Assembly: GCA_024305405.1 (NCBI GenBank)
Contig: JAKNDB010000103.1
Span: 930,001 to 994,000 of the forward strand
Source: Dirofilaria immitis
Lineage: Eukaryota; Nematoda; Chromadorea; Rhabditida; Onchocercidae
DNA length: 64,000 nt
Reading direction: 5' to 3'
How positions within the stretch are numbered: the first letter of the stretch is position 1; every line of letters starts with the position of its first letter. The notes below the pieces were generated by a model that was given only the letters and a program-made list of their open reading frames with translations, made no database searches and was not told the origin of the DNA. This document shows positions 48,334 to 62,000 of this stretch, one piece after another. Both the position numbers and the translations under genes were made by a program.

Positions 48334-50014
48334 GTAAGTATTGTATTGCATGCGTTTTTAGGTGCACGAGTTTTATTTTTAAAAGAAGTGATAGGCAAAA
48401 AGTGTTAAATCATTTATTTTTATCTAAGGTTAAATGAAAGTGTTAAATTTGTATATTAACGAAATTTAAATGCCACTTGCTTAAGTCGTCAAGGTTGATA
48501 ATTCGAAAATAAGTCAATATTCCGATTAATTAGTAGAAATGATCATTAAGAGGAAAGAGAAATAGGAGAGAAAAATAATGATCATATATAGGATTTTATT
48601 TTAATTATAAAGAGGAAGGAAGCGATAAGTTTTTCACATTTATGGGAAATAAGCAGAATTGATAGGCTTCCCTTTTTCTTTCAAAATTTTTGTCGTTTTA
48701 ACCTTTATTTTTCAAAATAGACTGATTATATTACTTAGCATTGTCAATTTCTTTAATCTTTAATCTTTGATTCATTTTTTTTTGTATCAAGTATTTCTTG
48801 GACTCTATATCTACTTCGTCCATTTTTTATATGATACCTAGAGGAGAAGGAAAACGAAAATTAGCGGCTATTTATAGTGTATAATAATAATGAAAAGTGA
48901 CGTATCTTTTATAGGATTTTATGATAATAAGAAAAAATGGAGAACTGATTGCATCTGAACAAAGTTCAGTAGGTTAGTAGACAAATTGACCTTGATATAT
49001 CTTTTATAATTTTAAAACATTTCATTGCCAGTTTCTGGGTTTCATATGATATTGTTGTTTTTCTTGCATTTACCACAAATTGGAAAAAGTTTTGGTTCGT
49101 TCGATACAATTGACATGAATAAATTTACTTTAAGATTTTTTCTTAAAGAATTATATTCATTTTATTAATTAATTAATTCATTGCATATTAATACTTTTTC
49201 ATGATATTTTATTCACGAAAAGGCCAAAACACTGGGTTACATTTCAAGATTAGAACAGCGTATACATTATGTATATAGTAAAGGAAGGCAAAATGCTTTA
49301 TAATAATTTTCTTTAAAAAAATGAAATTTACTTCAGCTAATTTTTACAATGTATTTATTTTATTTACAAGAATATTTCTACACCAATTCCAAATTTCTTT
49401 TCAGATGAAGAATTGAATGTTATGTTCATCTACCTACTCCTAAATTGAACTTTTATTTCTTTAAGCATTTGCCTTAATTAAAATAAAACGAGAAATATCA
49501 TTCTTCAGCAACAATAAAAGTGTAATAATATCTACAAAAACCCGTGAATTGAAGAGCAATGTTATCGGTAAAGCAATTTGGTAAAGTTAATAGTACTGTT
49601 AAGATTTTACTCAATCCTTATTCGAATTGAAACCTTTTTAGATGATTTTTGATCTTTAAAATGATTCAAAGGACCTGTATGTTTTCAATATTTCCGATCT
49701 AACTTAGTTTAAAAGATTTTCATTAATCTTTCTGAATTCCAAATAGGTTATTCTTCGTGATTGAAGTTTTCAGATTCTTTCAATGTTAATTAGAATTTAG
49801 AAGCGAAATATTTTTAACAAAGATTTTTTTGCTTCTATTTTATTTTTTAGATAACTCAGTTTTTCAGAATTCTAAGCTTTTTGAGGAATTTTAGAATTTC
49901 CACCAAGTAACCTTAAAACTGTAAAATGTCAATATTTTCAATCAAATGAGTAGAAAAAAAAATGTGCTTGACACATAACAAATATATTATTGATATCTTA
50001 TGCATGAAAACAAT
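48334..50014. other. Region where the LSD1 C-terminal half is expected but not found
   Basis: After the donor at 48334 the amine-oxidase C-terminal exons should follow, but no frame shows them. The only weak echo is at 49483-49560, where one frame gives KSVIISTKTRELKSNVI, loosely like the strand that follows the second FAD-domain segment in LSD1, with no matching acceptor phase. The rest is AT-rich and stop-dense. The tol-1 stop codon lies at 50015-50017 on the other strand. Confidence 0.4.
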
Positions 50015-53000
50015 TTAAATAATATCACTAGGCACAATACTACCGTAGCAATCGGAATAAATCTGTGATGAGCCACCGCTACAGGATGATGGCGCTATCC
50101 GAACAGGTAAAGCTGAATGTAGTAGATTCCAAAACAATGGATCATTCATCCGAATACATGTATTTTTGCGTAAAATTTGACCTAATTCAGCATCCAACTG
50201 ATTGGGTTCAATACCATCACCGAGTAATGCAATTAATTTTTTGTGACGATTTTTGGCGAAAATTTGATGAGATGTTTTGATCTGAAAGGAAAAAAATAAT
50301 TAGAAAAGGAAGTGATTATTAAAATTCATTAAAATAAAATCAATTACTTTGAAGTTTTTAATATTTACGAGCAATATAGTTAATTATTTGCTATTATTAT
50401 GTTAAATTTTCGTGAAAATGTATAGTCAAAGAACAATTAGTCTGTAATTCGGTAAATTATTCTTTCATTATTTTCAATTATTTGTGTATAAGACGAAAGA
50501 TATTCCAATATGTTTGATGAATAGATAATTTCGGAAAAACATAATTTTTTTACAAAAATGAAATACTTGTAATGTCTTCCATTCATTATCCAAGAAATGT
50601 TGGGTTAGAACAAGTATAAGAGATTGAGCACATTCCATTTGATTGATAAGTTCATCGGATATTGTATGCACTCGAGAATTATAATTTGGACTATCTCTGT
50701 GTAAAAGGCATAAAATGTACTCCTCGGATTCAAGTTGCCTGAAGAGAATAGATGGAACACAAGTTCTATCCCTACTCATACAAAAATCTCTCTATCTCTC
50801 TTTTCTCATAACAATTTAATTTTTTGTTTTCTGTTATCAAATTCTGAAATTCTTTTTGATAAGCTGAAACTTATCATCTATAAAATAATAATTCGAAATA
50901 ATTTAAATATTTTTGATATTTTTAAAATTTTAAAATATCATACTGTCATACTTATATAAAGTATCGATGATAAGTTTCTCATCCTTCTTCGAATAGCTGA
51001 TGAAAGCATCGAAATGAATGAGTGGTAATGGACTAGAACCAGGTGTAGTATGTGTACCGGTAAATGATGGTGGTACTTTATATCTTCGTTGTACTATCAC
51101 TGATTTCGTCTTTCGAAGAAAGAACACCGCCAAAAGTATCAAACCGGTTGTTATCAGTGTTACAGCAAATAGTACAGTAATGATAAGGAATGAATTTGTG
51201 GCTCCCTCGGTGCCAAATATACCACTTGCGGTAGGTACACATATGGTTCTAAAACTGACATAATAAATACTATAATTAATGTTTTTTCCAGTAATATTAG
51301 ATTTTTAATAATTAGAGCTACTATTTTTGAATAAACTACTGCACATATAATAGTAATAACCTAGTGATAATAGTTTTAATGATAATAGTGATGATAGTAA
51401 TAATAGCAGCAGTGGTAACATTAATATTTTAAGTATTTATGTACTTTTAACTTATATTTTATTTTATCAACTTGATTTACTTCTTCCTTATAATTTTTGA
51501 TAATAAACAAAAAGTGAGAAATTTAAAAGCAAATAGTAGCACTAACATATTAGCGGTTGCAACAAACTGTGCCATCGATATTTTGAAGATATCCTCGCCG
51601 AGATTTGGAGGATAAGCACTAAGAATTGTTGTATCATTCTCTCGAACTGCATGACTGATATTTTCAACACAGAAAATATCTGGTATATCATGTATCATGT
51701 CTAAATTACGTGGAAACCAAAATTGTATACGGAAACGTGGCGAGCAATCACAGCGGAATAAATTGGAACCTAGCGTAATATCCGTAATCTGTTTACCATA
51801 TTGTTCAATGGATAGCGGTAAATCCTGGAACTATTCTCCATCGTTTATCTTATCTATTCTTGATTTATAATTATTATAATGATATTAATCTAATTATCAA
51901 ATCATATCTCTGTAAGTATAATTTGTAGAAATTATCAGAATTTGCCGTAAAATTCCATAGCAAATTGAAGAAGCAAAAAGATCTTTTTTGCTTGAATTTA
52001 TCCTTATATTCTAAAGCAATCAATGGTACCTGTAGCCTATTATTATGTAAGGTGATGGTCTTTAGTTGTGGCATCAGTTCGTTGAGCCGATCGCCAAGCG
52101 ATATTAAATGATTATTATGAAGCAATAAGGTTGTTATTTTATTCGTTCGGTACAATTCATCACCTGTCAATCGTATCAAATAATTGCCGGATAAATCCAA
52201 AAGCTGAAATTTATCTGATAAAAAGAATGACTATTCTAAAATTTTAAGTGCATAATTTCATAAGTTGAAGTTGTAGTCTAAGTTAAGATATCATGCAATG
52301 GTCTGTTCGCATATATGATATAACATCCTAATTTTTAAAATTTGAAACCTGTAATGAAGGTAATGTATTGAATGCTAAAGGTTGTATTTCCCGTATTGAT
52401 GAATGATTAAGGTGAAGATGTAGAAGACGTGTACGTCCCAGGAAATCATGACTTCGAACTACAGGAATTTCCATATTCTCCAGGTAAATATGTGTAGCAT
52501 ACATTGGTATATCCTGGAAATCAAACTCTTAGATTAGTTAGCAGAGATTCTGCTTTATTTTATAAATTAGTGTTTCATGGAAAAAAAATTTTTTTTGCTT
52601 GAATTTTCCAAAACTTATTTCCGTCTATATAATCCTCTATCTCATTTTTATGAAACATAGACATTAAATCATTTAAATTAAGAGATGCGAATCATGGGAC
52701 AAAATTTAATCTATACTAAGAAAAATTGTGATCTCTAACATGCATCATTATCGAACTTAAAAATAATCATATATAAGTCAGTTTAATATTTTTAATTGAA
52801 ATAAATGATTGTGATATGATTAATTTATTATTACCCTTGGCGAGAAATTCTTACGATCCTTCGATTCTAATGCTGAACAGCGTACAATATTTGTGGTATA
52901 AGTAGTATCATAAAAACAGTGACAGCCATCAGGACATTTCGATTTACAATCACAATTACCATACTGACAGCATATGCAGTTGGGCTCACAAATCTAAATT

Positions 53001-56000
53001 TAATAAAATATTTTGGGGATTTCATAGCGTTGCATTTAATTTTAATTGTTAATGAAATAACCAAAATTCCCTATTCTTCCCTCATCTTTAAATTTTTCAA
53101 TGATTCCTGAAAACTTGTAATGAATTAATTACTAGCAATAATTACTTGTTTATATTTGCATAGCAAATCATCCTTGCTAACTTTCGATAGTAAAATTCGT
53201 TGACTATTAATTCGATGTAAGCAGACAGCGCGATGGTCGTCAGCAATATCGATAAGGGATTTTTCCTAGAAAATATCATCTCACTTCAAAATTTTGTTAT
53301 AATGTTAATATCATAAAACATAGCAATGAAGGAAACGAATGCTAAAGAAATTAGATTAGAAATTAATAAATTTATTCATTCAAAAGAAATCAAATAGATA
53401 TAATAAGTTAAATGAATAAATTTCAAATAAGTTATAAATGGTTAATTAAACAATCAAATTAATTTTATTAGAAGAAAAAGAAATAAAACTAACTTCTTTG
53501 TTGTTACGGATCCAATCCATTTCGCAACTACAAGCTAACGGATTATCAGCTATATATAGTCTTATCGGATGACCGGTTGTTGAAGTATCCACTATAAACG
53601 CTGCTAATTCTAAGCTGGATAATTGATTTTTCGTAAATCCAAGCTGTTCAGGAATTGTTTATTTCGGAAAGTACCATTAATAATTGTATGAATCAAGTTA
53701 TCGCTTAGATTTAAATGTTCCACCGTATCCGGAATTTGCTCGTCCGTTAAAGCCATAATGCGATTTCGTTGTAACTATAAAGTTATTGGAATTATTTTTA
53801 TTTAATGAGAATTATTATCATGCAAAAAAATGGAATATTTTTTATAAAAATGAAATTTTTCTTTTCGTCAATTACTCATTTACTGATTGATTGAATGATT
53901 ACTTCTACATGACGTATCCTTGATTGTTGGGTACTACTTAACAGGGTAATTTGATTATTACTCATTTCCAAATGTGTCATGGTTGCTGGGAATTCATCCC
54001 ATTGAAGCAATTGGATCATATTGAAGCTCGAATTGAGACGTTTAAGATTTTGTAACCCATGAATTGCTCCATTGAAATTTGTCAAATAATTGCCAGATAG
54101 ATCGAGTTGACGTAATTTCGGACATTTTGAAAATGCATCTTCAGCCAGATGATCGATTATATTGAGTGAAAGATCAAGTTCGATGAGTCGGGGCATGTCC
54201 GAGAAAACATAGGAATCGATCTATAGTAAATAAGTGGTAATGAGTGATTTTCAGCTTTAAATTAATTTTTTTAATGTTCAAGCGAAGATTTTTGAATAAT
54301 AAACTTGCTTGAATGATTCTTTTTCAATTTTTTAAGTCATTTCCAACTTTTTTCTCTTCTTTTTTCAGAAAAGTTTCACATCTTTTTGGATTTGCTAAAA
54401 TAGGTGCTTGACGACTAATCATATATTGGAAAAATAAATAAAGAAATTAAATTAAATTCATTTAATCAGATCAAAATAAGTGGAATGATTTGTTTATGTT
54501 AATGCGAGTAGAATTATGAAAATATTTTCATGAATTGTCATTTTATTATGCTTATTATATCTTTTTTTTGTAAATATTTTGCATTATTTCATTAAAAACA
54601 TTCGTTTATTTCATTTATTATTTTATACATCCATTTCCAATTAATCTTCATTTTATTTTTAAGACAAAAGAGAAAATACTATGAAATAAGAAATTTTGCA
54701 GCCTATATTTGATTCATTTCGTTTCAATTTTTTTGCTACTTTTTTTCAACGAAAATGCCATAACTTTGGCGTCAGTAAACTACATTAAAGTTGTTTTTGA
54801 GACCAATGGGAAAAATCTAAAAAAAAATTTTAATCAAAAAGGAAAAAAAAACGGAAGAGGGAAACGGGAGAATAATAATCGAACGTGGACCGTTAAAAGT
54901 TGATTAGAGGACGAAAAAGATGGCAGGATAGCAGTTGTTAATGGATGTTCTTCTTCGTCCACTAGAAAAAAGGAAAAACTTGACCGTGTGAAAAACTCTT
55001 TCATCAAATAGAAAAAGATTTATGTATGAAAGATAGAGGAAAGAGAAATGATCGAATATTTCGAGATGGAGGGAGAAGAGAAGATTGACGAATTCAAAAA
55101 TCAAATTAAATCAATTAAGTAGAAACAACAGATGGGTTTTCATGGTTTTTTTTCCAATTGGAAAAAAGAAAAATTAATAGGTTTTGATTTTTGGAATTTG
55201 AATTTCATTGATCATAAAAGTAATTTTTTGAAAAATAAAATGAAATGAAAGTTACCGATGCAAGCTTATTCTTGCGAAAATTCAACGTTTGCAAATGAGG
55301 CAATTTGTTGAAAAGGAACTTGTAGGTTTTGCTGAAAAATAAACAATTTTAAATATTGCGAGTTTGAAATAAATTCTCATGAAATTTAAATTGAAGGGAA
55401 ATCCTGAACTCTTCTTTTTATCCTTCTATTTGAAAAGAAATTATTTCGTATTTTCTTTTCTTCAAGAAAACTAAAAAAATTACGGTTTAAAGCATATCAT
55501 AGTCAGAAAGGATTCAAGGCTATCAAGCGAAAAGCGTGAAATATGACTGATTTGATGACTAATTAAACATTAGGTTTGCGATAATGATAAAAATTACGAA
55601 TGTAAACGATGAAAAGGAATAACAATTAGAAAAATTCCCTTAAACATCATTTCCTCTTAATTTTACATATTTTTAATTTCCAGAATTTCAATTTCTTTTA
55701 GATTTTTAAATCTCACAATCCATTCAGGTAACCAATTTTTCAAATTTTTCGATAATCTTAAAATGTTAAAATTATTTCTCATATCATCAATTTATTTTGC
55801 TTTATTCAACTCGATCCCCAACCTTCCGCATTTTATAGGCCGTTGATTTGTTTGAAAGAGAATGAGTGGTTGGTGCCATCCTGGGCTGTCCATTCCAAAT
55901 GATGGATGATCCTTTTGGATCTATCATTTCGGAATTTTTGCCAGTCACAAATGAAATAAATTCAAATCATTTACGTAAACTGCACATTGTTTCACAATCT

Positions 56001-59000
56001 ATACCAAATCTATCATAACATACTCGATAATCATTCATTAAATGATTAGACAATGGTCGTCTGTTCTTTGTGATAACCTTCAGTATCACTTCTTTTGGGA
56101 AATATCGAAGAAAGGTATGATGAGAGATAATTTGGGATATCCTAAAGAGGTAGCAAAAATATTTTTTATATCGATGATTCGAGGAGTAGACAGTTGATGA
56201 ATGATCCGTTCCCATATTATGAGCTTTATAATCATGAAAGCCAAATCACTGAATAATTTTATCTTTTCCTTGAAGTTTAATCTTTAACTTCATCGTGGAT
56301 CTAAGAACTTATATTTCGAGAGTGATTTTCAATATGCTAAGTATGAATATCATAGAAATAGTTATGTTCTTAAAACAAATTCTATATATGGGCCTCTTGA
56401 GAAACTTTCTTAGATAATTTCTGGAAATCAAAAGTCTAGAATTGAGGAAGTTAAAAACCAAAACTTGATGAATAAAAAGAATTGTTCGAAATAAAAATAC
56501 AGAATTTGGAAGAAAGAAGAAATTGAGATTTCTAAAGAATAGAATAAGTATATGAAGATAACAAATAATAGTTTGAACGAAACCTGATTTGATTATTCGA
56601 TAAATCGAGATATCGAAGTTTGAATAAACGTCCAAGTGCAAGTGGTACTTCGATCAGTAAATTTTGCCGAGATGTAATTCTTGTAGTTGTGGCGTTGCTT
56701 CGAATGTGCCCATATCCACTTGATAGATTGAATTGTTGAGGAGATACAGATGTGTTAGATTTACTAGGCCTACCAAACTATCTTCTTCAATTTCTGCTAT
56801 TCGATTTGAGCCAAGATCGAGCTGAAATTCATTTCATTCTAATTAAATTATTTCTTAAATTTTTCTTTCAGAATAATTTTATACTTACTTCCATTCATTA
56901 TATCCAGTCCTTTGAATAAATCTAAGAGAATTGATGAGAACTTTTTTCGAGCTAATTATAGCTTCTGCAAAAAGCTTGAAAAAGCTAATTATACACCTAA
57001 TTCCCACATTTTTTTCAATTGATTTGCTATTTCCAAATTCCATACATTCAAGTTCTATCATTATCAAACTTTATATCTCCAAATCTCAATTCTCTTTAAC
57101 AATTCATTTTTGCAAAGATTCAGGTTGTATTTTTTAAAATGTTTTCTTTCATTGTTTTTCTTTATGCTAAACATATTTTTAACAATAATTGAATAACTTA
57201 TTCAAATTATTTTTTGAAAACTTTAAAATTTGCTTGAAGTTTTCGCTATAAAAAGATTCCTTTTTGCTAAATTAAACAATCTTTTTTGTTTTTTCTTGGA
57301 GATATTCGAAAATTTTCAAGTTGTATTTCTGGCAATTGTTCTCGGACAATTTTATAAACAAAAATTTTTTCATTTCATTTTATACCATATGGAAGTTTGA
57401 AAATTGTATAATTCTTATTTTTACTGAGGGAAAATTCTTTTTAAATGCTAGAATTTTTTATTCTTCCATTAAGCTTTTGTTGTTTGGTCTACTAGTGGCC
57501 AGAAGAAGGATGAATATTTTAATGTTATATGATGATGAATCTTATCGAAAACTTAGTAGTATTTGGATTAGACGTAAATAATTGTTATAATATTTATATA
57601 GGAAGAGGAAATGAGAATGAAAGTTGTGGAGAGATAGATGAATTAATAAAATAGACAAATTATATCACACTATAACGGAAGTATGATGATTAGGTCACCA
57701 CTTTGTATGATCAACGTGTTCTATGCTTTCTAAATTTACAATATCCACTGAAAATGACCTTGAATATATATTATATAAATTCAATAACATACAATTTACA
57801 TATTGTTATTATTGTATCATAATATGACAAATTATTATTTAAAAATTAACAGAAATATTACGTTATTTAATTATATTTTAAATTGTATTAATTTATGACA
57901 AAACTTTTTATACAATAATATTATTATATACTAATGTACGTTTTTTTTTCTTTCTCTATAAATGTAAGATTTTAAATGGAAAAGGATTTCAAAACGAAGA
58001 ATAAATCTAACGATTATTATTAAATCTCATATGACCCAAAATCGTATGAGAAATTAGTTATTACCGTATCAGATTATTTATTACTTTATATGAAAATGCT
58101 GATGTAAACAACTCTTTAAGTAGGTGTAATCATGTTCAGTGACGGATAACATTGAAATATATTATTTAAATAGTACCATACATGAGGAGATATCCCTTGT
58201 TGAAATACTTTTAATAATGTATTCTTAAGCTGAATTTCGATCATTTTATAAGCCTCTTTTCCCTGATTCATGATTCATTCATTTGTCAGCAGAGAGAAGT
58301 ACAGATGCTCATAATCCTCTCTGTCTCATACCTAACTAAGAATATGAGGAATGAAAAATGAAAAAATCGATTTTATGAAATAATTTATATCTGGATTATT
58401 CTGAAAACTCTGATAATATTGATTAAATCGATTAATAATCGATTTAATCAATCATATAAGCATATACATGACACTAATATTTGAATTTTAAATATTTCAT
58501 TAATGATATATACCTGATTGCGTATGATAAAACATACACAATATATTTCCAATTATTCTTATCATTATTTTGCTTCCTCAATTCTTTCAAATATAATAAA
58601 AAAGTTGAAGATAGCATTGATGGTGACATATTTCAAAAGGGAATCGTGCTAATACAAATAGCTATTCGAATCTTACCTAATTCAGAATTTGATTTATTAC
58701 TTGATATTCTGATTTAGAATTCAAAAAATGGATTTTCAAATTACACGAAAAAGAAAATGGCAGACCTATTTATAGTAATAATAATAATTATTATTATCAT
58801 AATTTGATCAGTGTTATTCCCTTTCATTTATTTCTTCTTAATCTTTATGCATTTTTCTGTCATTCATAATTTTACCATTATGACCTGATAATGTATTCTA
58901 ATTTAATATTAGACTCTAAACAAATTTAAGCAACGCCTTTCGAACTGCTATATATATTTATACATAAACTGTAAGTTGATTTAATAATTCAATTATTTTA

Positions 59001-62000
59001 TTAATGAATATCTTTTAAGAAATGAAAGTGATACGCAATAAATTAAAGAATTAAAACATTTGAATAAAGATTAAATATATACGTTAAAAATTGATCAATT
59101 TTTCTTTTAAATTATTTATTCTTATAATTATGAATTTTATAATTAATTTCAACTTAATGATTCGCTGTTATTTTTTCTTTTGTATTTGGTTATTAAGCAG
59201 TTTGTATATAATCATTTATTTACAAATTTCTTTTCTAAATTTAAACTATAACCTTGCTTAACACTCAAATTTTAATGATTCACTCTTTCATTTTTTTCCG
59301 CAGCAATTTAAATATGGCACTATTCAATTTTCTTTTTCTTTTTTTACTTTTTCTTTGTTTCTTTTTTTGAAAAAAAGATTAGAAAAAAAGCATATGGAAA
59401 AAGTAATTTATTTTCTTTTTATAATACAAGTATACTTGAATATTCTCACTTAATTCTTAGCAATTCATTTTGTGCTAAAACAAAAGAAAACAAAATCCTT
59501 TTATTTCTAAAGATTTGGATAATAAAAATGAAGAGGAAATAAATTGTTGGATTTCCTTTTTATTTCAATTCATAAGTATATGATATGATAATATTGTTAA
59601 ATAAATTAAATTCATAACGAGAAATAAGTGCAAACTGAGAAATAATAATATGATATGTATATGGTGGTTAACTTAATTTTGAAATACAATTATTTTTATT
59701 TTAATAGCAAATAAGCGAGATGAAACAATTTCGTAAATTAGTTTTCTTCTTAATAATTGATTAACTTTTCCGGTCTTCGATTACATATTCAATTATAAAC
59801 ATTGTTTAATATCCGTTTATTACAATTTTAAAACTATTTTATTTTCCCAAATCGACAAACCTCTTTTCATAATTTTTTTTACTAGGATGATTTGCATGAT
59901 CTTATTTATTATTCGCTGTATAGATTTAACTGATGAAAATAAATTTCCAGATTTGAATTTTAATTGCTGTTTCTATTAATTTAACCCTAGAGTAAACTTG
60001 GGTCTAATTAAAATTTGAATTTATATTGATTTCAACAATTACCTATTTTCTATTTGAAATGAATGAGGAAGCGAAGAATTGTTAAATGACATAATATATA
60101 TTAAACCACCATAAAAAAGATTGCGGTTGTTCAGATTTCTGAATTGACTAATTGCGCCTATGCGGATAGTTCTCAGGTTTTTCGAGAAAGATATGGATAA
60201 TTTTTTTAAACAATTTTCCTTTTTTGAAAGAAGGGTACAAGATTAAACGAAGTTAATTTTTGATTTATTTTGAAATCTTATTGCTAATTAAATTTCTTCT
60301 TAGACAGAGAGGAAGATGAATAATTTTTTTTTAAGTGATTGAACTATTTGAACGAATGTTCCAGCAATTCTTTAATCTAAATTATAACGATAATTAAAAT
60401 AGATGATAAGCGATTTTGCTAACAATAAAATAGATAAATAGCTAAACAAATGAAATGATGATATTTTTCCAACCAAGTAATGCAATATATTTCGAGAATA
60501 TATTATTGAACTTACCGTCAATAAATTTGAGTAATTCTGGAAGAACAAAGATTCCAGTTGTGTGATGCGATTATAACTGAATAAAAAGTGTTGCAATTGT
60601 TGCGAACTGCCAGCAAATAAATTTTCTGGGATAAATTCAAATCGATTCCGACTAAGATCAGCAGTTCGCAATGTTGAACTAATAACAGAAAATGGAGTAT
60701 TTGCATCGATAGCATTTCCACTAAGATTCAAAAATAATAAATTTGGCAGATTAGCTATTGTTGCCGGAATAATACTCAGACGATTCCAGGCAACATCCAA
60801 GTGAATTAATGTTTCTGAAAAGTAAAACAAAATAAAATATTTTATTTGTTTATTAAAATTTTCTCTTATTCACTAGTTTTTTCATTTCATCATTTTTCCG
60901 ATAACTGATTCGTTTTTTTTTTATTTGCTCTGTATATTTAGCTTTCACATTTATTTATATATTATTATTTTTGCTTATCTAATTATTAGCTTATATGTAA
61001 ATTATTTGATTCTTAATTGTTTATCATTTTGTTGTGTTCTTTTTTCATTTAATTTACTTATTCCTTTGCTTATTCTTCGTTATTTCATTTCTATTAATTA
61101 TCCTTTATTTGTTTCCTCTTTCATTAACTGTTAATTCATTCATATTCAGAATATATTTCTAATGGTTAATTAATTACATTTTAAAACGAAAGGTTAGATC
61201 ATCCTATCTTCAATTGATCATCAATGAAGAAAATTTAAAATTTCTTTCGAGGTCACTTGTAAATTTTCATCGACACAACTTTAGATATTACTATTGTTAA
61301 GTACACGATTACTTTTTATTTATTACTGTATTTAATTATTTTAACGAAAATTATGTATATATATACCTGGCATAACGGGCAGCTCTTCAATACTATTATT
61401 TCCAATATGTAATTGCTGTAGTAATGCGCAAGCTTTCAGTGCATTACGATTAATTACATTAATTTGATTATTAGCTAATAAAAGTTGCCGTATTGCGACA
61501 AGTTGTATTAAATCATTGTCACCGATAGATCGAATTCGATTATAGCTTAGATCGAAGATTATAAGTTGCTCTGCTTTGTTGTTACATTTAAATAATGAAC
61601 CATCACTGTTATCAATATTAACATTAACATTGGCAGTTAAACGCGCACTTCGTAACAAATTATGTGAAATATTTATGACCTGTAAAAAAAAGAAGAAAAT
61701 GTTGAAAAGCTCTTGCGTTACTTTCATTAAATAAGTTGAGGGAAAGGAATAAATTAAAGAATTAATAAATGAAAAGTAAACTTTAAATAATTAATGCTTT
61801 TGTAAATAGGAAAAAGAATAAACTAGTTAAGCTAATGATATGATTAAAAAGATGAATATATAAATGAATGAAGGAATAAACAAATAAAATTTTAAATGGC
61901 TAATTATTTTATGAACAAATAAACAAATAAATTATGAAAGAATAAATTAAACAAAAGAATAAATTAAATTAAGTAAACTAATGATATGTTAGAAAGGATG

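Noticed and set aside
54709..55104. Two overlapping ORFs on opposite strands in a tol-1 intron
   Set aside because: They come from a purine-rich low-complexity tract.
60925..61134. 69-codon hydrophobic + strand ORF
   Set aside because: Phe/Leu/Ile-rich reading of a T-rich tol-1 intron; no conserved feature.
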